Shown here: one piece after another, positions 9,801 through 19,475 of the stretch
Position numbering within the stretch: position 1 is the first letter of the stretch
How the letters are laid out: each line of letters begins with the position of its first letter
Source of the DNA: Dipteris shenzhenensis
Lineage: Eukaryota > Polypodiophyta > Polypodiopsida > Gleicheniales
DNA: 64,000 bases
NCBI GenBank assembly: GCA_047967505.1
Contig: CM106541.1
Reading direction: 5' to 3' (one strand)
Program-made: the position numbers and the translations under genes
The notes under the pieces: model-generated
Seen by the model: only the letters and a program-made list of their open reading frames with translations
The model's database searches: none
Told to the model about the DNA's origin: nothing

Positions 9801-12800
9801 GAGTTGCTTGTTGAACCTTCCAGATTGGAAGTCGATCAAAGATATGGAGACTTGTGCATATGGCAACTATTGACAAATGAAGTGGTTCTATGGCCTTCAA
9901 TTTAAAAGCTTCGACTTGAAGTGGACCAGGCTATGGTTGACAAGAGAGCTCAACAGTTGTGACCAGTGTGATTCACCATATATCTAGATGAATCCAGAAA
10001 CATGTCCAAACTCATCCTTAGAAAACATGACAAATAGTGCAGTTTCATTCCCAGGACAGTCACTCACACGGTTGAAAGCATAAACTCTATCATACAAAGT
10101 AGGGATTAGGTACTATGACATCCCCCCACTGTCATTAGTGCCCATCAGTAGGTCTAGATCATAGTATAAATGCTCTTACACTTGAGGCCACGTATGACAA
10201 CCTCAAGTTTCATCAAGTATCTACGACACTCTGTGAAGCTTCTAAGACATCCAATATGAAAGCTGTTTTCATTGTCTTTCCACGTACGGCAACTACAAGT
10301 TGGCTTGATGATATGCCACTTTGATTTTCTCCCTCGATGATGCCAGTTCTCAGCCGATCTAGAGCCATTGTCAAACGAGATCATCTTGTCTATCCTCAAC
10401 CAAGCCGTGGAGTTGGTCCCATAGGCAGCACACAGACGTCTAGTCATCCAGATGGATAACTGATTTTGCGGCCGACAGCCAGGGGCCTCCCATTGTAGCT
10501 CTTTACATTTTGGGTTCTCCCTCTTGCAGTGACAGCTCGATGTATTTATTTTCTTGTTTCAGACATGCAAATTTCACCTTGTGAAGTTTTCGTCCAAGTT
10601 GCAGCCTGCTGGTATTGTGATAATTCTTTCTATCTTAAATGGTGAGTTGCCCTATCAGCTAGATTTAGATTTAGATGCTCGTTGGGGAGAGACTAAAATG
10701 AAAACGTTTAGACTTCACAAGAAGTTGTAGCTTGAATGAAGAGATTTTGGACTACCTTTTGATTAGCCTTCTCCTTTAGTGCTAGCCTTCGTCATAGCTG
10801 AGTCTGCCCTTCACCTCCGGAGTGTCGATAGAAACTTAGTACGAAGACTTTGTATAAATGGATGCTCAAGTATGTGTGGGTGTGTGGATTTGTATGTGTG
10901 AGAGCATATTTTTATACTATGGTCTACATCCACTGTTGGGCGCTGATGACGTCAGTGGGGAAGTCATAGTAGCTAGTCCCTGCTATGCATGATGGAGTTT
11001 ATGGTTTTCAACCTTGTGAGTGACTATCATGAGATTGAAACTGCACTATGTTGTGTTTTTAGAGGATGAGTTTGGGAATGTTCCTGGATTCATCTAGGTA
11101 TATCAGCCTTGGGGTATGGGTGCATTGTTTTAGTGGCACCACCCCTTCGCTTTCATTGTATCTGTTTTTTGGTCTCATAGACCCTTCGGTCTTCCATAGA
11201 TGTTAATAAACTTTCTTTCTTTCATTCTTTCTCTCTGGTTAATCCATCTCAGGTTATATCCTATTGCTATAGCTCAACTGATAATGAGATAAAAAGTGTA
11301 TATTGTGAGAGTGGTATTGAGCACTTAATTGTATCTTATAAATTTCTTATTCAAGTGGGATTCGATCCTTTTGGCAGGTTTGCAGAATGTAAGGACAGGA
11401 AGAACCATTCAGCTGTGCTTTTGCCATACTCATTTCTTCCTACAATGGCAGCTGAGCCTCTTCGTATGGCTGCTAAAGAGGTATCAATGATGTGCATGTG
11501 TTTTTTGTTTTCTTGAATTTGTGCAGAACGTTTACTGAATTGGTCATCAGGTTCAGGTCCATTGACAATTCCTTGAGAGGCATATGCTGAGTGTATGAAA
11601 TCCCTGTGTTTTTATATCAAGTGATGAGGGAGATGGAATTGTGTGGAGAGGCCTCACCTTTATAGACCACAAAAATAGGCCAACCTGCCACATCAACCGA
11701 CACGTGGCCTGACGGCCACATCAACCTCATGTGCCGATCGTGTACAGATGCTACATCATCAGTACGGAGCAGTGCCACATCATCTGTACAACTGCCTGTT
11801 AGAATAGGTCACTGACCCATCTGTGAGCCCCCATAAAAGGATGCGGGTTCAGTGGACCTGGGTAGGGCAGGGGGCATACCTGGATCCTGCAGTAATGGTT
11901 GCTTCCTTGTGTATATCACATGATGGAGAACTCCCTGAAACAATGTGCTGACCTGGAATAGTTCTCAGGGGAACAGCATGTTCTGCAGCAGAGAACCGGC
12001 CTGTGATGGCCTGGGACCAGGTTGGTTCTAGCAGGTCGGCAGACATGCAGTAGAGGCAGTTTGAAAGACCAATGTCAGCCTGTGTCCGGTCGATCCAGTT
12101 GACTGGGCAGGTCAGCCTGGTCAGGGTAGTTGGTCGCCTAGCCACCAGATGGCCCAATTGATAATCCCACTGAAGCCATTTACAGAAAAGCGCGCAGGAG
12201 CAGAAACAAGACGTCTTCCTCATCTCAGATTTTCAGTCTGTTCAGGCTGCCCTTTTGCCCAGCAGTTCGATCGTTGCCTGGAGCTCTTTCTTGGAGCGAT
12301 TTTCTACCTTGGTTGTAGTTATAATCTGAGTATTCTTGGAAGTACATATGCTGCTCCATTTCTTTGCTCATAGACAGTTTGTGGGTTCAGAATTCTTTGT
12401 GCGTCTCTAAGTGTTTGGAAATTGTCACCTAGATTTGCCCGTTGCATTAGAGGTTCAAGCATAAGGCCTCTATTTCTAACATGGTATCAGAGCCAATTCA
12501 GTGTGCTCACTTTGAAGGAAGGAGGCCCTCCAAGCTACAAAGCGACCCGTTTGAAGTAGGGCGTATGTGGGTGTTTGGTTGCTACAGCAAAGTCTATTCT
12601 CTGTTTTTTTGTGATTTCAGAAGCTATGGCCACTCCCATGTCCATTCAAAACTTCTAAGATAAGGGGAAGTTGGATGGGTCAAATATCCCATCTGAATGG
12701 TCAAGATCCAAAGCCACCTAGTGTCTAGAAAGCTCTGGAAGGTGATGACAAGAACAATACGGAAGCCTATGGATGTCAAGGATCAAGTCTGCGTTTATAA

Positions 12801-15800
12801 ATGGTAACTTGTAGGAGAAAGCATATATGAAACAGCTGGAGGGATTTCATGTTCCAGGTACAAGTAAAGTGGTCGCCTCGTGGATCCAAGACCTTTTGTC
12901 AAACAAAGGCCTTTGCTTGCTAGCTTGAAAGAAGAGGGGACAGAAAAGGGGAAAAGGAAGGGATAGGGCAGGGCCACCCGGGGAGGCGGGTGTGTGTGTA
13001 TGTGTGGTTTAGGTAACCCTAAAGAACCTTCCTTGGCTATTGAGGGGTTTAGGTAAGGGGAGTGAACAGGTTGTGGGGGAAGGTGAACTGCCAACAGGAG
13101 ACAACAGCCCAAGAGTGGGCTGCTACCAGCCTAGAACTGCAAAAGGCCATAATGTGGGCCTGAATGCAGTCCGGAAGGGCCAGACTGCAAGCCCTAGGAC
13201 TGGCAAAAAGAGAAGTGGTGGGCGAGGGCAGCAGAATGTAGTAGCAGAGCCTGAAAGGGCCTGGCGACAACACAAGGGACCATACTGACCTCAGGCGGAG
13301 CAAGGCTTGTGTAAGGCCTTGCTAAAAAACAGACAGGTTGACGGACCAGCAAGTGGTGGCAAACAAATTGGAGGAAGTGGTATGAAATAAGCCCAAAATG
13401 GGCTGCCCAAAACGGGCTGCCAGCAGACTCAGATCTAGGAGGCGGGAGAGAGAAGGGGAAGGACGAGGGTAGAGATGAGACAGAGAGACAGAGAAAAGGC
13501 AAGGGGGAGAGAACGGGTGGCATGTGGGAGAAGCGGGCTAGCAGATAGCAGAGCTTTTCTCTAACCTACAAGGTTTAATTAATGCCTACATTTATATCTT
13601 GGAGCCCTAACATTTCTCTGCACCACTGAATATTTCTCTCTTTGAGAGGTTTGCTGCATAATTTGCCAAACATGTTGAAATGGCATGTTTGGGAACACGT
13701 TGGAAAACATGTTTCATTTCAAAGTTTTTTGAGGACAAGAGAGAGAGGATATCCCCAAGTGTAATGTGTGCGTCAACCCTCTGTCTAAGCTGTTGAGTCA
13801 CTGGCTTTGGGTCACGATCATGTTGAGACCTCGTATCGCGGGGGTCCGTGTGATCTGGCAGGAAGAACTCCGTGATAGAGCTTTGAGATGGAGCTGCCAA
13901 GGAAGAAGTCTGCTCCTATCTCCGTGATCAAAGTAGCCTCTCGCGGTGCCTGACTGCATCATGGATGAAGGCAGCCAAGCATCTCTGGTCTGGATAGGAG
14001 AGGAATCGGGAGAAAACCCCAGAGCTATCTCTGAAGAGGTAGTAGAAATGCCCTCAGATCTCATAGTAAACAGGACACCTGAAGATGAAGTGCTCCTCCA
14101 TGTCAACCTCTTGGGTGTCACATAATGTGCATATGCGCCTCTCGCTAGGTAGGCCATCTGCTCTGCCGCTCTCGACATGAAGTGTATGTGAAGAGACCCA
14201 AAACTGCCCAATAGAGATCCTCAGTGAGTGGGATAAGTGGATCTGCGTGTATCCTGGTGGGTCAATGAAACCCTCCTCTGTGATCTGTAGGCAGTGATCT
14301 CTGTAGAAGCTGAGCTTCACTGGAAGCTCGCTCGGTCTCAACCAGCTCCGTGTGTAGTTGTAAGAGATCCGCACGGATTACGTGGTTGACCTCGTGTGAC
14401 ACGAGGGGAGAAAACAGAGCGTCCATACTGTACTGGAAGGGAGGGAGTCTATCCATGTGGAGCCCCAGTCTCTCAAACCATCTCTCTGTGCGTGCATACC
14501 AGCATCTCTGGCCACCTCCTGTTGAGAGTGCCATAGAAGAGGACAATGCCAGCCATGGTAGTCTGCTGCGCCCAGAAGTGTAATCCCCGTACTCCCTGAC
14601 TGGATATAGATACGTGATGACCTGAAATGCAGCATCTAGCTGTAATGGGGATGACCCAAACTCAGCCTGAATGATCTGGTGAGGAACGGATGGCTTCCCT
14701 CGAATCATCTGCGATAGCATGAGAACTTGTAGCCACTCCAAGCCCACTGTAACATCCACGGGACCTCGCTCGAGGTTATTATAGCACACATCTAAATTAT
14801 AGTCCTATCATAAAATGGCCTTCCTTACATCAGTTTAAGACTGAGGGTCTTTGGGTTTAGATTTGAAATCTCTAATTAATGCCAATCCATCTCGGTAGAC
14901 TGCCCATTTCCCAGCTTTGCATGCATCTTTCACTTTGGTAAGTTCGGTATCCCTTTGTTTGAGCTGAGTTTGAGTAAGCTCCTCAGATATCCATATCTTG
15001 TGTACCCTTCAGCTTGTTTGTTTGGTGGGGAATCTTTACTCTTCCTGCCCCCTTATTGAAATAAACTTGTAGCTGTTTTCCCTTTTTAGAGATAAAACGA
15101 ATGTCATTTGCATCCCATTCAACTTGTGCTATGTCCTTCTTGAGGCATGTGATTCTCTCTTCTTCATTACATCCTTCGTCATCTTCAAAGCAGTCAAGGC
15201 AATCTTTTGATAACCCTCCAATGCGTAGTATTTTCTTATTATACACTATGGCTTCCTGCTCTTTTACTTCTACATAAAAATCTTCTTTGTTGATTTTGTT
15301 GTTGGCCACAATGGCCATCTCTTGTTTGGCTGAACTCACTCGAGTATCTCTTTAACCATGGAGACAAGTGTTGGTGCTGGTGGAGATGCACTACACTTTT
15401 GTATAACCTCTGCAATGATTTCTTGCTTACCTTTTCCTGCCATCTCCTTCACTTTCCTATCAAGAGCTTTAACCATAAGTCAGATCTCGCTCACTTCTTG
15501 CCGTAGAAAGTATATTTGCTCTTGTGGATCAGATCCAATACTCCTCTTGTAATGCAATACATAGCGGCTGGGTGTCGATGCGAAGGCTGCAACGTCGGAG
15601 TAAGAGATTTCTAATCGATGTAGTGGCAGAAGTCTTCATCTTCGGGAGCTCCATGGTGGCCTGTGCAGATTTAAACAAGGCCTTTTGCTTAAGCTAACCC
15701 CCCAAGCTGAGCCAAGGGCTCAGCTCAGCCTTGGGTGAACTCAAACCCTGCCCTACTACGCTGTACGATGAGGCAGGTACAATGAACTATACGGAGGTGT

Positions 15801-18093
15801 GGGCAACGAGCTGTATGAAGGTACGGTTGATAGAGGTACGGGGTGTATGGAGGTCCAAGCTGTACGGCCGACTGAATATACAGAGGCACGGACAACGGGC
15901 GAGGGATGTACGGACGACGAGTGATGGAGTATCAGAGTAATAGTCATCTCCATCACTACTGTCATCATGATCATCATCAGATAATCTGTTACATGAATAC
16001 GACTGTGATCCCCTTTATCTCCCCTCATCAAGGATGGGGGAGCGAGAACATAAAACCAGAGATAGAATACTGCTGGCTGCCTGTGGGCGTGGTCCTGCGC
16101 TGTCTCCTAGTCACAGCTCTATGTCTGACAAGGGCAACCGTGACCCCATGGGAGAGCACAGGTATATGGGACAGCAAAAAGTCATCTAGTATATCTGCTT
16201 AGAGAGGGCACATGGCAGCTCCCAGGGAGTGCCAAAAACAACTACGATTATTTAGAGTACCTACATAATAGTTTGAAAAACATAATCAGCCATACATCAG
16301 TTTAAGACTGAGAGTCTTTTGGTTTGGATTTAAACTGTTTGATGAGTGTTATGCCTTCTACTACCCATTTTCCATCCTTCCTAGTAGCCTTGACCTTGGC
16401 TAATTCCGTTGCCTTATTCTTCAATTGAGCTCGAGTGAGTTCCTCAGCTATCCATACCTTGTTCCATTTTAATTTGTAGAAGCTTGATCTCGTGATTGAA
16501 GTCTAATTATAGCATGTCCTCTAGAGTGTCGGATATTAGTTGCTCTATCATCATCATCAACCTTCCATTCAATGCTTGGCATGGCTGCTTTGACATGTGC
16601 TGAAGTCTTTCTTAAAGAGTCCTCTCTATAACAGCCTTAAGTCCTACTTTAATTTTCAGTGCGTTGTCATGTCTGGCCTTGTGTTTCTTGATCTCTTCCT
16701 GGATATTAATTTTACATGCGTTTGTATCAACCTCCATGGGGCTTTGATAATGGAAGATCTAGATCTAGATCAGGGCGCTTGATCTATGTTGACAACTTCT
16801 TGGAGCAAGGAAGAATGCTTCGTCTTCTTCTTCTGCAATTGGTAAAGGACAGCAAGATGCAGATGGAAGATGTACGGTCTGGTTATTTGCAGCAGCCCTA
16901 GCTCTTCTTCTCTATATTTATCCTGAAATATAGGTGTTATTCTCTTGCTTGGCTTCCATGTCTAGGGCTCTGCACAACTTGCATGTTCACAGAATTTTAT
17001 AGAATCATGTAGGCTTATGGATCTTTTTCATGGTTTGCATTTTGACCCATTCAATGCATGTGTTCCTGCCTTCTATTTCTAGAGTAAGTCTAAATATGAT
17101 CTGATTTGTTATTTGAGCAGCTAATTTTGTACAGCTGTGACAACCAGATAAACTTTCTTCTGGTGACATATGAACCCTAAATCTCATGTGTTTTTTACGA
17201 CTGAACCCAGATTATAATGCTTCTAGGGGACTATGATGCTATCCATGTAAGGAGAGGAGATAAGCTAAAGGTAAGAAAGGATCGGTTTGGTGTCAACCGA
17301 ACACTGCTTCCACATCTTGACAGAGATACACAACCTCGGGCCATAATGATGCGGATCGCAGATTGGATTCCTGAGGGACGAACTTTGTTCATTGCAACGA
17401 ATGAAAGATTACCTGGTTTTTTCAACCCTCTCTCCTCCAAGTAAGGTTGCCAAATGATTATCCCATATTCTTCTTGGTGCTTATTTCCTGTATTTCTAGA
17501 TATACACCCTGTTTTTTGCGTTTTTCCCATCACAGAATTTCCCATTGCATTTAAAGGTGAAAAGGATAATAATTTTATGTGTTTGATGTGATTGTCAAAC
17601 GACACTTTTTGTATAATTTTTGGCAGTCTTTTTTGGCACTCAGTACACTCACACGTGCACCTGCACATACATATGCATGCACTTGCACTGCATGTGCCTG
17701 CATGCATGCGTAACCCATATCCTTTTGCATGCCTATACTTAAATTTCTTTGGAAGTTGTCACTTCTATTTTATGATCTTGTTATCCAAGTTGGGGATCAG
17801 GATTGTTAAGCTCTTACATGTAGTGGTGGTGCTGATGTTTGTATGTGTGGTTGTTGGCTATCATTAGGTACAAGGTGGTGTTCAGTTCTCATTTTAAAGG
17901 CATTTTAGACCCAATCGTGCAAAATAACTACCAGTTATTCATTGTGGAGCGTCTAATTCTTTTTGGGGCCAAGACATACGTGAAGACTTTCAAAGAAGAT
18001 CCATCTGACCTCACTTTGACTGATGATACAAAGAAACACTTTAGGTGGGAGATTCCTGTCTACACATTTGAAAAGTCACCTGGTTCTTTTTAG
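6483..18093 (+). CDS. O-fucosyltransferase-like protein, six exons, predicted 421 aa
   Basis: Joined exons are 6483-6868, 6989-7081, 7322-7549, 11378-11480, 17211-17440 and 17868-18093. They total 1266 nt with every junction GT..AG and the phase preserved, so the frame is intact. Residues about 53-72 form a hydrophobic signal anchor after a basic, His-rich cytosolic tail, which predicts a type II Golgi membrane protein. The lumenal part resembles plant O-fucosyltransferase-like (GT65/GT68-related) proteins. Visible motifs are CALEEAMVLQR, PSRMCIN, SMESLYDM, INRSASQLSWF, LLPYSFLPTMAA, and HVRRGDK near residues 282-288. HVRRGDK corresponds to the HxRRGD-type GDP-fucose-binding motif. ATNER and NNYQLFIVERL then GAKTYVKTFKED follow near the C terminus. 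The order matches, from memory, a plant-specific group annotated in Arabidopsis as O-fucosyltransferase or calcium-ion-binding proteins. Substrate is unknown. Introns 3 (3828 bp) and 4 (5730 bp) are filled with transposon remnants. Confidence 0.93.
6989..7081 (+). CDS. O-fucosyltransferase-like gene, exon 2
   Basis: A 93-nt exon in phase with both neighbours. The acceptor TTCAG ends at 6988 and the donor GTACCA begins at 7082. It encodes TFVMPSRMCINGQHNDKALL and the following segment to VFE. The PSRMCIN motif is shared with the plant family. The exon is too short to stand out as an open frame. Confidence 0.9.
7322..7549 (+). CDS. O-fucosyltransferase-like gene, exon 3
   Basis: The acceptor GGCAG ends at 7321 and the donor G|GTGAGT begins at 7550. 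The exon encodes WGAASCSMESLYDMGMISKT through INRSASQLSW. The WxAxSCxMxSLYDMxxIS segment is a strong family match and fixes the acceptor upstream of the in-frame methionine at 7344. Confidence 0.93.
7770..8765 (-). mobile_element. Solo LTR in intron 3 (minus orientation)
   Basis: A GC-richer block of 996 bp with LTR-like ends. On the minus strand it starts TGTTGGAAATGTCACCTCC and ends GATTTCTGACA. The flanks ATAGT (7765-7769) and ATAAT (8766-8770) match at four of five bases, which is consistent with an old 5-bp target duplication. A minus-strand TATA-like CCTATAAAAGGAGAGG lies near 8286-8300. No retrotransposon coding sequence is attached, so it is a solo LTR produced by LTR-LTR recombination. 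The proline-rich open frames inside it (8070-8794) are not genes. Confidence 0.65.
8995..9233 (+). repeat. Intron 3 repeat family X, copy 1 (direct)
   Basis: Shares about 240 bp with 10850-11103 (same orientation) and with 9978-10180 (opposite orientation). Landmarks are CACTGTTGGGCGCT, CATGCATGATGGAGTTTATG and GGATTCATCTAG. Copies differ at perhaps 15-20% of positions by eye. Confidence 0.8.
9247..9535 (+). repeat. Intron 3 repeat family Y, copy 1
   Basis: Related in direct orientation to 10560-10860. Landmarks are GATTAGCCTTC, GTGCTAGCCTT and CCTCTGGAGTG. A TATA-like GCCTATATAAAAGTC lies at about 9480. Copy 1 has the order X then Y; copy 2 has Y then X. Confidence 0.75.
9978..10180 (-). 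repeat. Intron 3 repeat family X, copy 2 (inverted)
   Basis: This is the reverse complement of the X block, starting from the TATATCTAGATGAATCC end and running to ATAGTATAAATGCTCTTACAC. It can pair with copies 1 and 3 in a single transcript. Confidence 0.8.
10154..10447 (-). CDS. Unrecognised 97-aa frame within intron 3
   Basis: A minus-strand frame with a natural-looking composition (GTNSTAWLRIDKMISFDNGS, then CSCRTWKDNENSFHIGCLRS) and several Cys, His and Trp residues. It overlaps the inverted X repeat at its C-terminal end. I do not recognise a family. It could be a fragment of a gene carried by the repeat or a chance frame. Confidence 0.25.
   Translation of the reverse strand: MTRRLCAAYGTNSTAWLRIDKMISFDNGSRSAENWHHRGRKSKWHIIKPTCSCRTWKDNENSFHIGCLRSFTECRRYLMKLEVVIRGLKCKSIYTMI
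10560..10860 (+). repeat. Intron 3 repeat family Y, copy 2
   Basis: Direct copy of 9247-9535, about 75-80% similar by eye, lying immediately before X copy 3. Confidence 0.75.
10850..11103 (+). repeat. Intron 3 repeat family X, copy 3 (direct)
   Basis: Direct copy of 8995-9233. It ends about 275 bp upstream of exon 4. Between it and exon 4 is a degenerate (TTTC)n stretch near 11209-11240. Confidence 0.8.
11378..11480 (+). CDS. O-fucosyltransferase-like gene, exon 4
   Basis: A 103-nt exon isolated between two very large introns. The acceptor TTGGCAG ends at 11377 and the donor GAG|GTATCA begins at 11481. It encodes FAECKDRKNHSAVLLPYSFL and then PTMAAEPLRMAAKE. It completes the Trp codon split by intron 3 and ends in phase 0. 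The match to FMECKDRxNxSAVMLPYSFLPTMAA in relatives (from memory) makes it certain that this belongs to the gene, despite 3.8 kb and 5.7 kb of intervening DNA. Confidence 0.93.
11797..12481 (+). mobile_element. Ty1/copia-type LTR in intron 4
   Basis: Begins TGTTAGAATAGG and ends TATTTCTAACA, so the ends are inverted copies (TGTTAGAA / TTCTAACA), the classical LTR signature. It is followed directly by a copia primer-binding site. Length is 685 bp. No second LTR was found downstream, so the element is truncated at its 3' side. It is in the same orientation as the host gene. Confidence 0.85.
12482..12493 (+). promoter_or_regulatory. Primer-binding site (initiator tRNA-Met type)
   Basis: TGGTATCAGAGC lies immediately after the LTR end. 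This is the standard Ty1/copia primer-binding site, complementary to the 3' end of plant initiator methionine tRNA. Confidence 0.9.
12625..12860 (+). pseudogene. copia gag fragment in intron 4
   Basis: Downstream of the primer-binding site, MATPMSIQNF is followed after a stop by DKGKLDGSNIPSEW, the copia Gag pattern (KLxGxNYxxW). A frameshifted continuation gives KPMDVKDQVCVYKW. The coding potential then ends, and 12880-13560 is purine-rich sequence with no family match. The rest of the element is missing. Confidence 0.55.
12880..13606. other. Purine-rich intronic stretch of unknown origin
   Basis: Runs of A and G dominate the plus strand (for example gagagagaaggggaaggacgagg near 13445). The open frames on both strands here are low-complexity and overlap each other, which is expected for biased composition. 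I see no gene. Confidence 0.5.
13607..14789 (-). pseudogene. LINE (non-LTR retrotransposon) ORF2 C-terminal fragment, antisense in intron 4
   Basis: Minus-strand frames 14262-14789, 14054-14374 and 13607-13900 read in order as the C-terminal part of a LINE polyprotein. Visible is SHTLHVESGRADGLPSERRI followed by CTLCDTQEVDMEEHF and FRCPVYYEIR. This is the CxxC...H...C motif found after the reverse transcriptase in L1-clade elements (family: RxCxxCxxxxxxDEEHxLxxCPxY). Upstream, GPVDVTVGLEWLQVLMLSQM corresponds to the post-RT region. The three parts lie in different frames, so there are several indels. The catalytic RT core is absent. Confidence 0.75.
14833..15560 (-). pseudogene. LINE ORF1-like fragment, copy 1
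   Basis: The minus-strand translation includes REVSEI, MVKALDRKVKEMAGKGK, then a 118-aa frame (14983-15339) rich in Lys and Glu. After a frameshift follow IWISEELTQTQLKQRDTELT, KVKDACKAGKWAVYRDGLAL and IRDFKSKPKDPQS. The short helix followed by 'ISEELTxxQLxxR...G.....G' is the pattern of the C-terminal domain of L1-type ORF1 RNA-binding proteins. The final 180 bp are repeated at 16288-16470. Assignment is by pattern only. Confidence 0.5.
15731..15935 (+). repeat. Degenerate tacggagg-type short repeats
   Basis: The block contains many variants of TACGGAGG, GTACGG and CTGTACG at irregular spacing, with no protein family recognised in any frame. It lies between the two LINE ORF1 fragments and may be 5' untranslated sequence of one of them. 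Confidence 0.4.
16288..16760 (-). pseudogene. LINE ORF1-like fragment, copy 2
   Basis: 16288-16470 is a diverged direct copy of about 14833-15010. Both contain ACATCAGTTTAAGACTGAG, and on the minus strand both encode KVWIAEELTRAQLK or its counterpart in copy 1, ending FKSKPKDSQS. Beyond 16480 the similarity to copy 1 fades. The fragment ends about 450 bp before exon 5. Confidence 0.5.
17211..17440 (+). CDS. O-fucosyltransferase-like gene, exon 5
   Basis: Begins after CCCAG (17210) with IIMLLGDYDAIHVRRGDKLK, continues with DRFGVNRTLLPHLDRDTQPR, and ends GFFNPLSSK at the GTAAGG donor (17441). It holds the predicted nucleotide-sugar-binding HVRRGDK motif and the FIATNER segment. Confidence 0.95.
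17868..18093 (+). CDS. O-fucosyltransferase-like gene, exon 6 and stop
   Basis: The acceptor CATTAG ends at 17867. The exon encodes YKVVFSSHFKGILDPIVQNN, then YQLFIVERLILFGAKTYVKT and FKEDPSDLTLTDDTKK, and finally a tail ending SPGSF before TAG at 18091-18093. The first base completes the Lys codon split by intron 5. The C terminus is where plant homologues also end, so the protein appears full length. Confidence 0.95.
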
Positions 18094-18744
18094 AAATGTC
18101 AGGTACGGAATACTACGGATGCCCATTCCTTTCAAAATGCTACAAGCATTCCATGGCTACTGTTGCCTGATTTTGCAAAGAACCGTGATATTAAAGTGAG
18201 TTGAGCAATGATGCAAGTTGTTTTGGCATTTGACAATGGTACAAGGAACGATGCTATTTGTTCAGGGATGGCAGGTATCTCTCTTTTGATCAGATGTCTT
18301 CATTGATCAACTTTCTATCTTCATCGTATCTACATGATCAGCAGTCATTGAAACCTTCGATCTCATATACTAAAACCTCTTTGTTTTGATGGGGGTGCAC
18401 ATAAAGTTGTAAGAGTTCTTCAAGCATCACTTTCGTGTTAGCCTAAGTTTTGGCTCAAGGTTGTCGTACTCGAGTGAGGCATTCATTTCTGCCCATAAAG
18501 GGGAGGTAGTGGAACTTGAAATTTGAAAGATTGGATATCGTTTCAAAAGTTCAAGGATAACATAAGGTATAAGTCAAAAGTCTCATAGAGGCCCAAAATG
18601 TGTGTGCCAAACTCGAATTTTTCATATATTTTCTTGAGCACACTTTAATCAGTTGGAGGCTCCCTCCAAGATCTTGGAAAAGAGATGCATGCCTTCCCTT
18701 GAAAATATAAGGTGTACAAGGCTAACCCGTAGCTCTTGATTTGT

Positions 18745-18784
<40 letters not shown>

Positions 18785-19162
18785 AACGTCTTGGAGGCCT
18801 TGTGGGCCCAAGATGTCATATGCGTCGTTTTGGAGCTTGGTAAAACCAAAATTGAAAATGGATTATGCAATAGTCAAACATATATGATTGTATATCGTAG
18901 AGTAGCAAAGCTATTGATATTCATTCATAGAGGAGATGCACTTAACACCTTATGCTATGAATTATATAACTAGAAATCAAAATATGGTTGCAGCCACTAT
19001 CATGTAATTGCATGTACTGGACAAGTGAAAACTTGTCCTATACATCAAGTGTGATGCATTAAAGCTCTTCAATCATGTTTTGAACTTTTCATTGCAATCC
19101 TCAACTTAGCAATGAATTACATGGATTGCCTTGTGAATTTCATGAACACATAGTAATTCAAG
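18094..19162. other. 3' flank of the O-fucosyltransferase-like gene
   Basis: Presumed 3' untranslated region followed by intergenic DNA. No canonical AATAAA close to the stop codon was evident. A perfect (GA)18 tract is at 18747-18782. No other gene is visible. Confidence 0.4.
18747..18782 (+). repeat. (GA)18 microsatellite
   Basis: Eighteen perfect GA units, about 650 bp downstream of the stop codon of the O-fucosyltransferase-like gene. Confidence 0.97.
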
Positions 19163-19475
19163 AAGTATATAAGTAGAAGCCTCATTTACTAGCACTACCC
19201 TATTAAAGGTTTCTTTAGTGAGTATTAAAACTTTTATTAATTATTGTTACTATTTTTTAACTTGATTATTTTGAAATATAGTTCTCTAAATGACCATTGT
19301 CTCATTTACTAGTATATAAGTAGAAGTATATAAGTAGAAGCCTCATTTACTAGCACTACCCTGTTAGGTTTCTTTAGTGAGTATTAAAACTTTTATTAAT
19401 TATTGTTACTATTTTATAGCTTGATTATTTTGAAATATAGTTCTCTAAAACTTGACCATTGTCTCCTATATTAGA
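19163..19475 (+). repeat. Tandem duplication, period about 161 bp
   Basis: 19163-19323 and 19324-19475 are nearly identical. Both start AGTATATAAGTAGAAGCC and contain TTTATTAATTATTGTTACTA. There are a few indels, such as ATTAAAGG versus GTTAGG. The sequence is non-coding and AT-rich. Confidence 0.9.

Noticed and set aside
12795-13523. Overlapping frames on both strands between the copia gag relic and the LINE fragment
   Set aside because: Low-complexity purine/pyrimidine-biased sequence with no family motif. The frames are mutual shadows.
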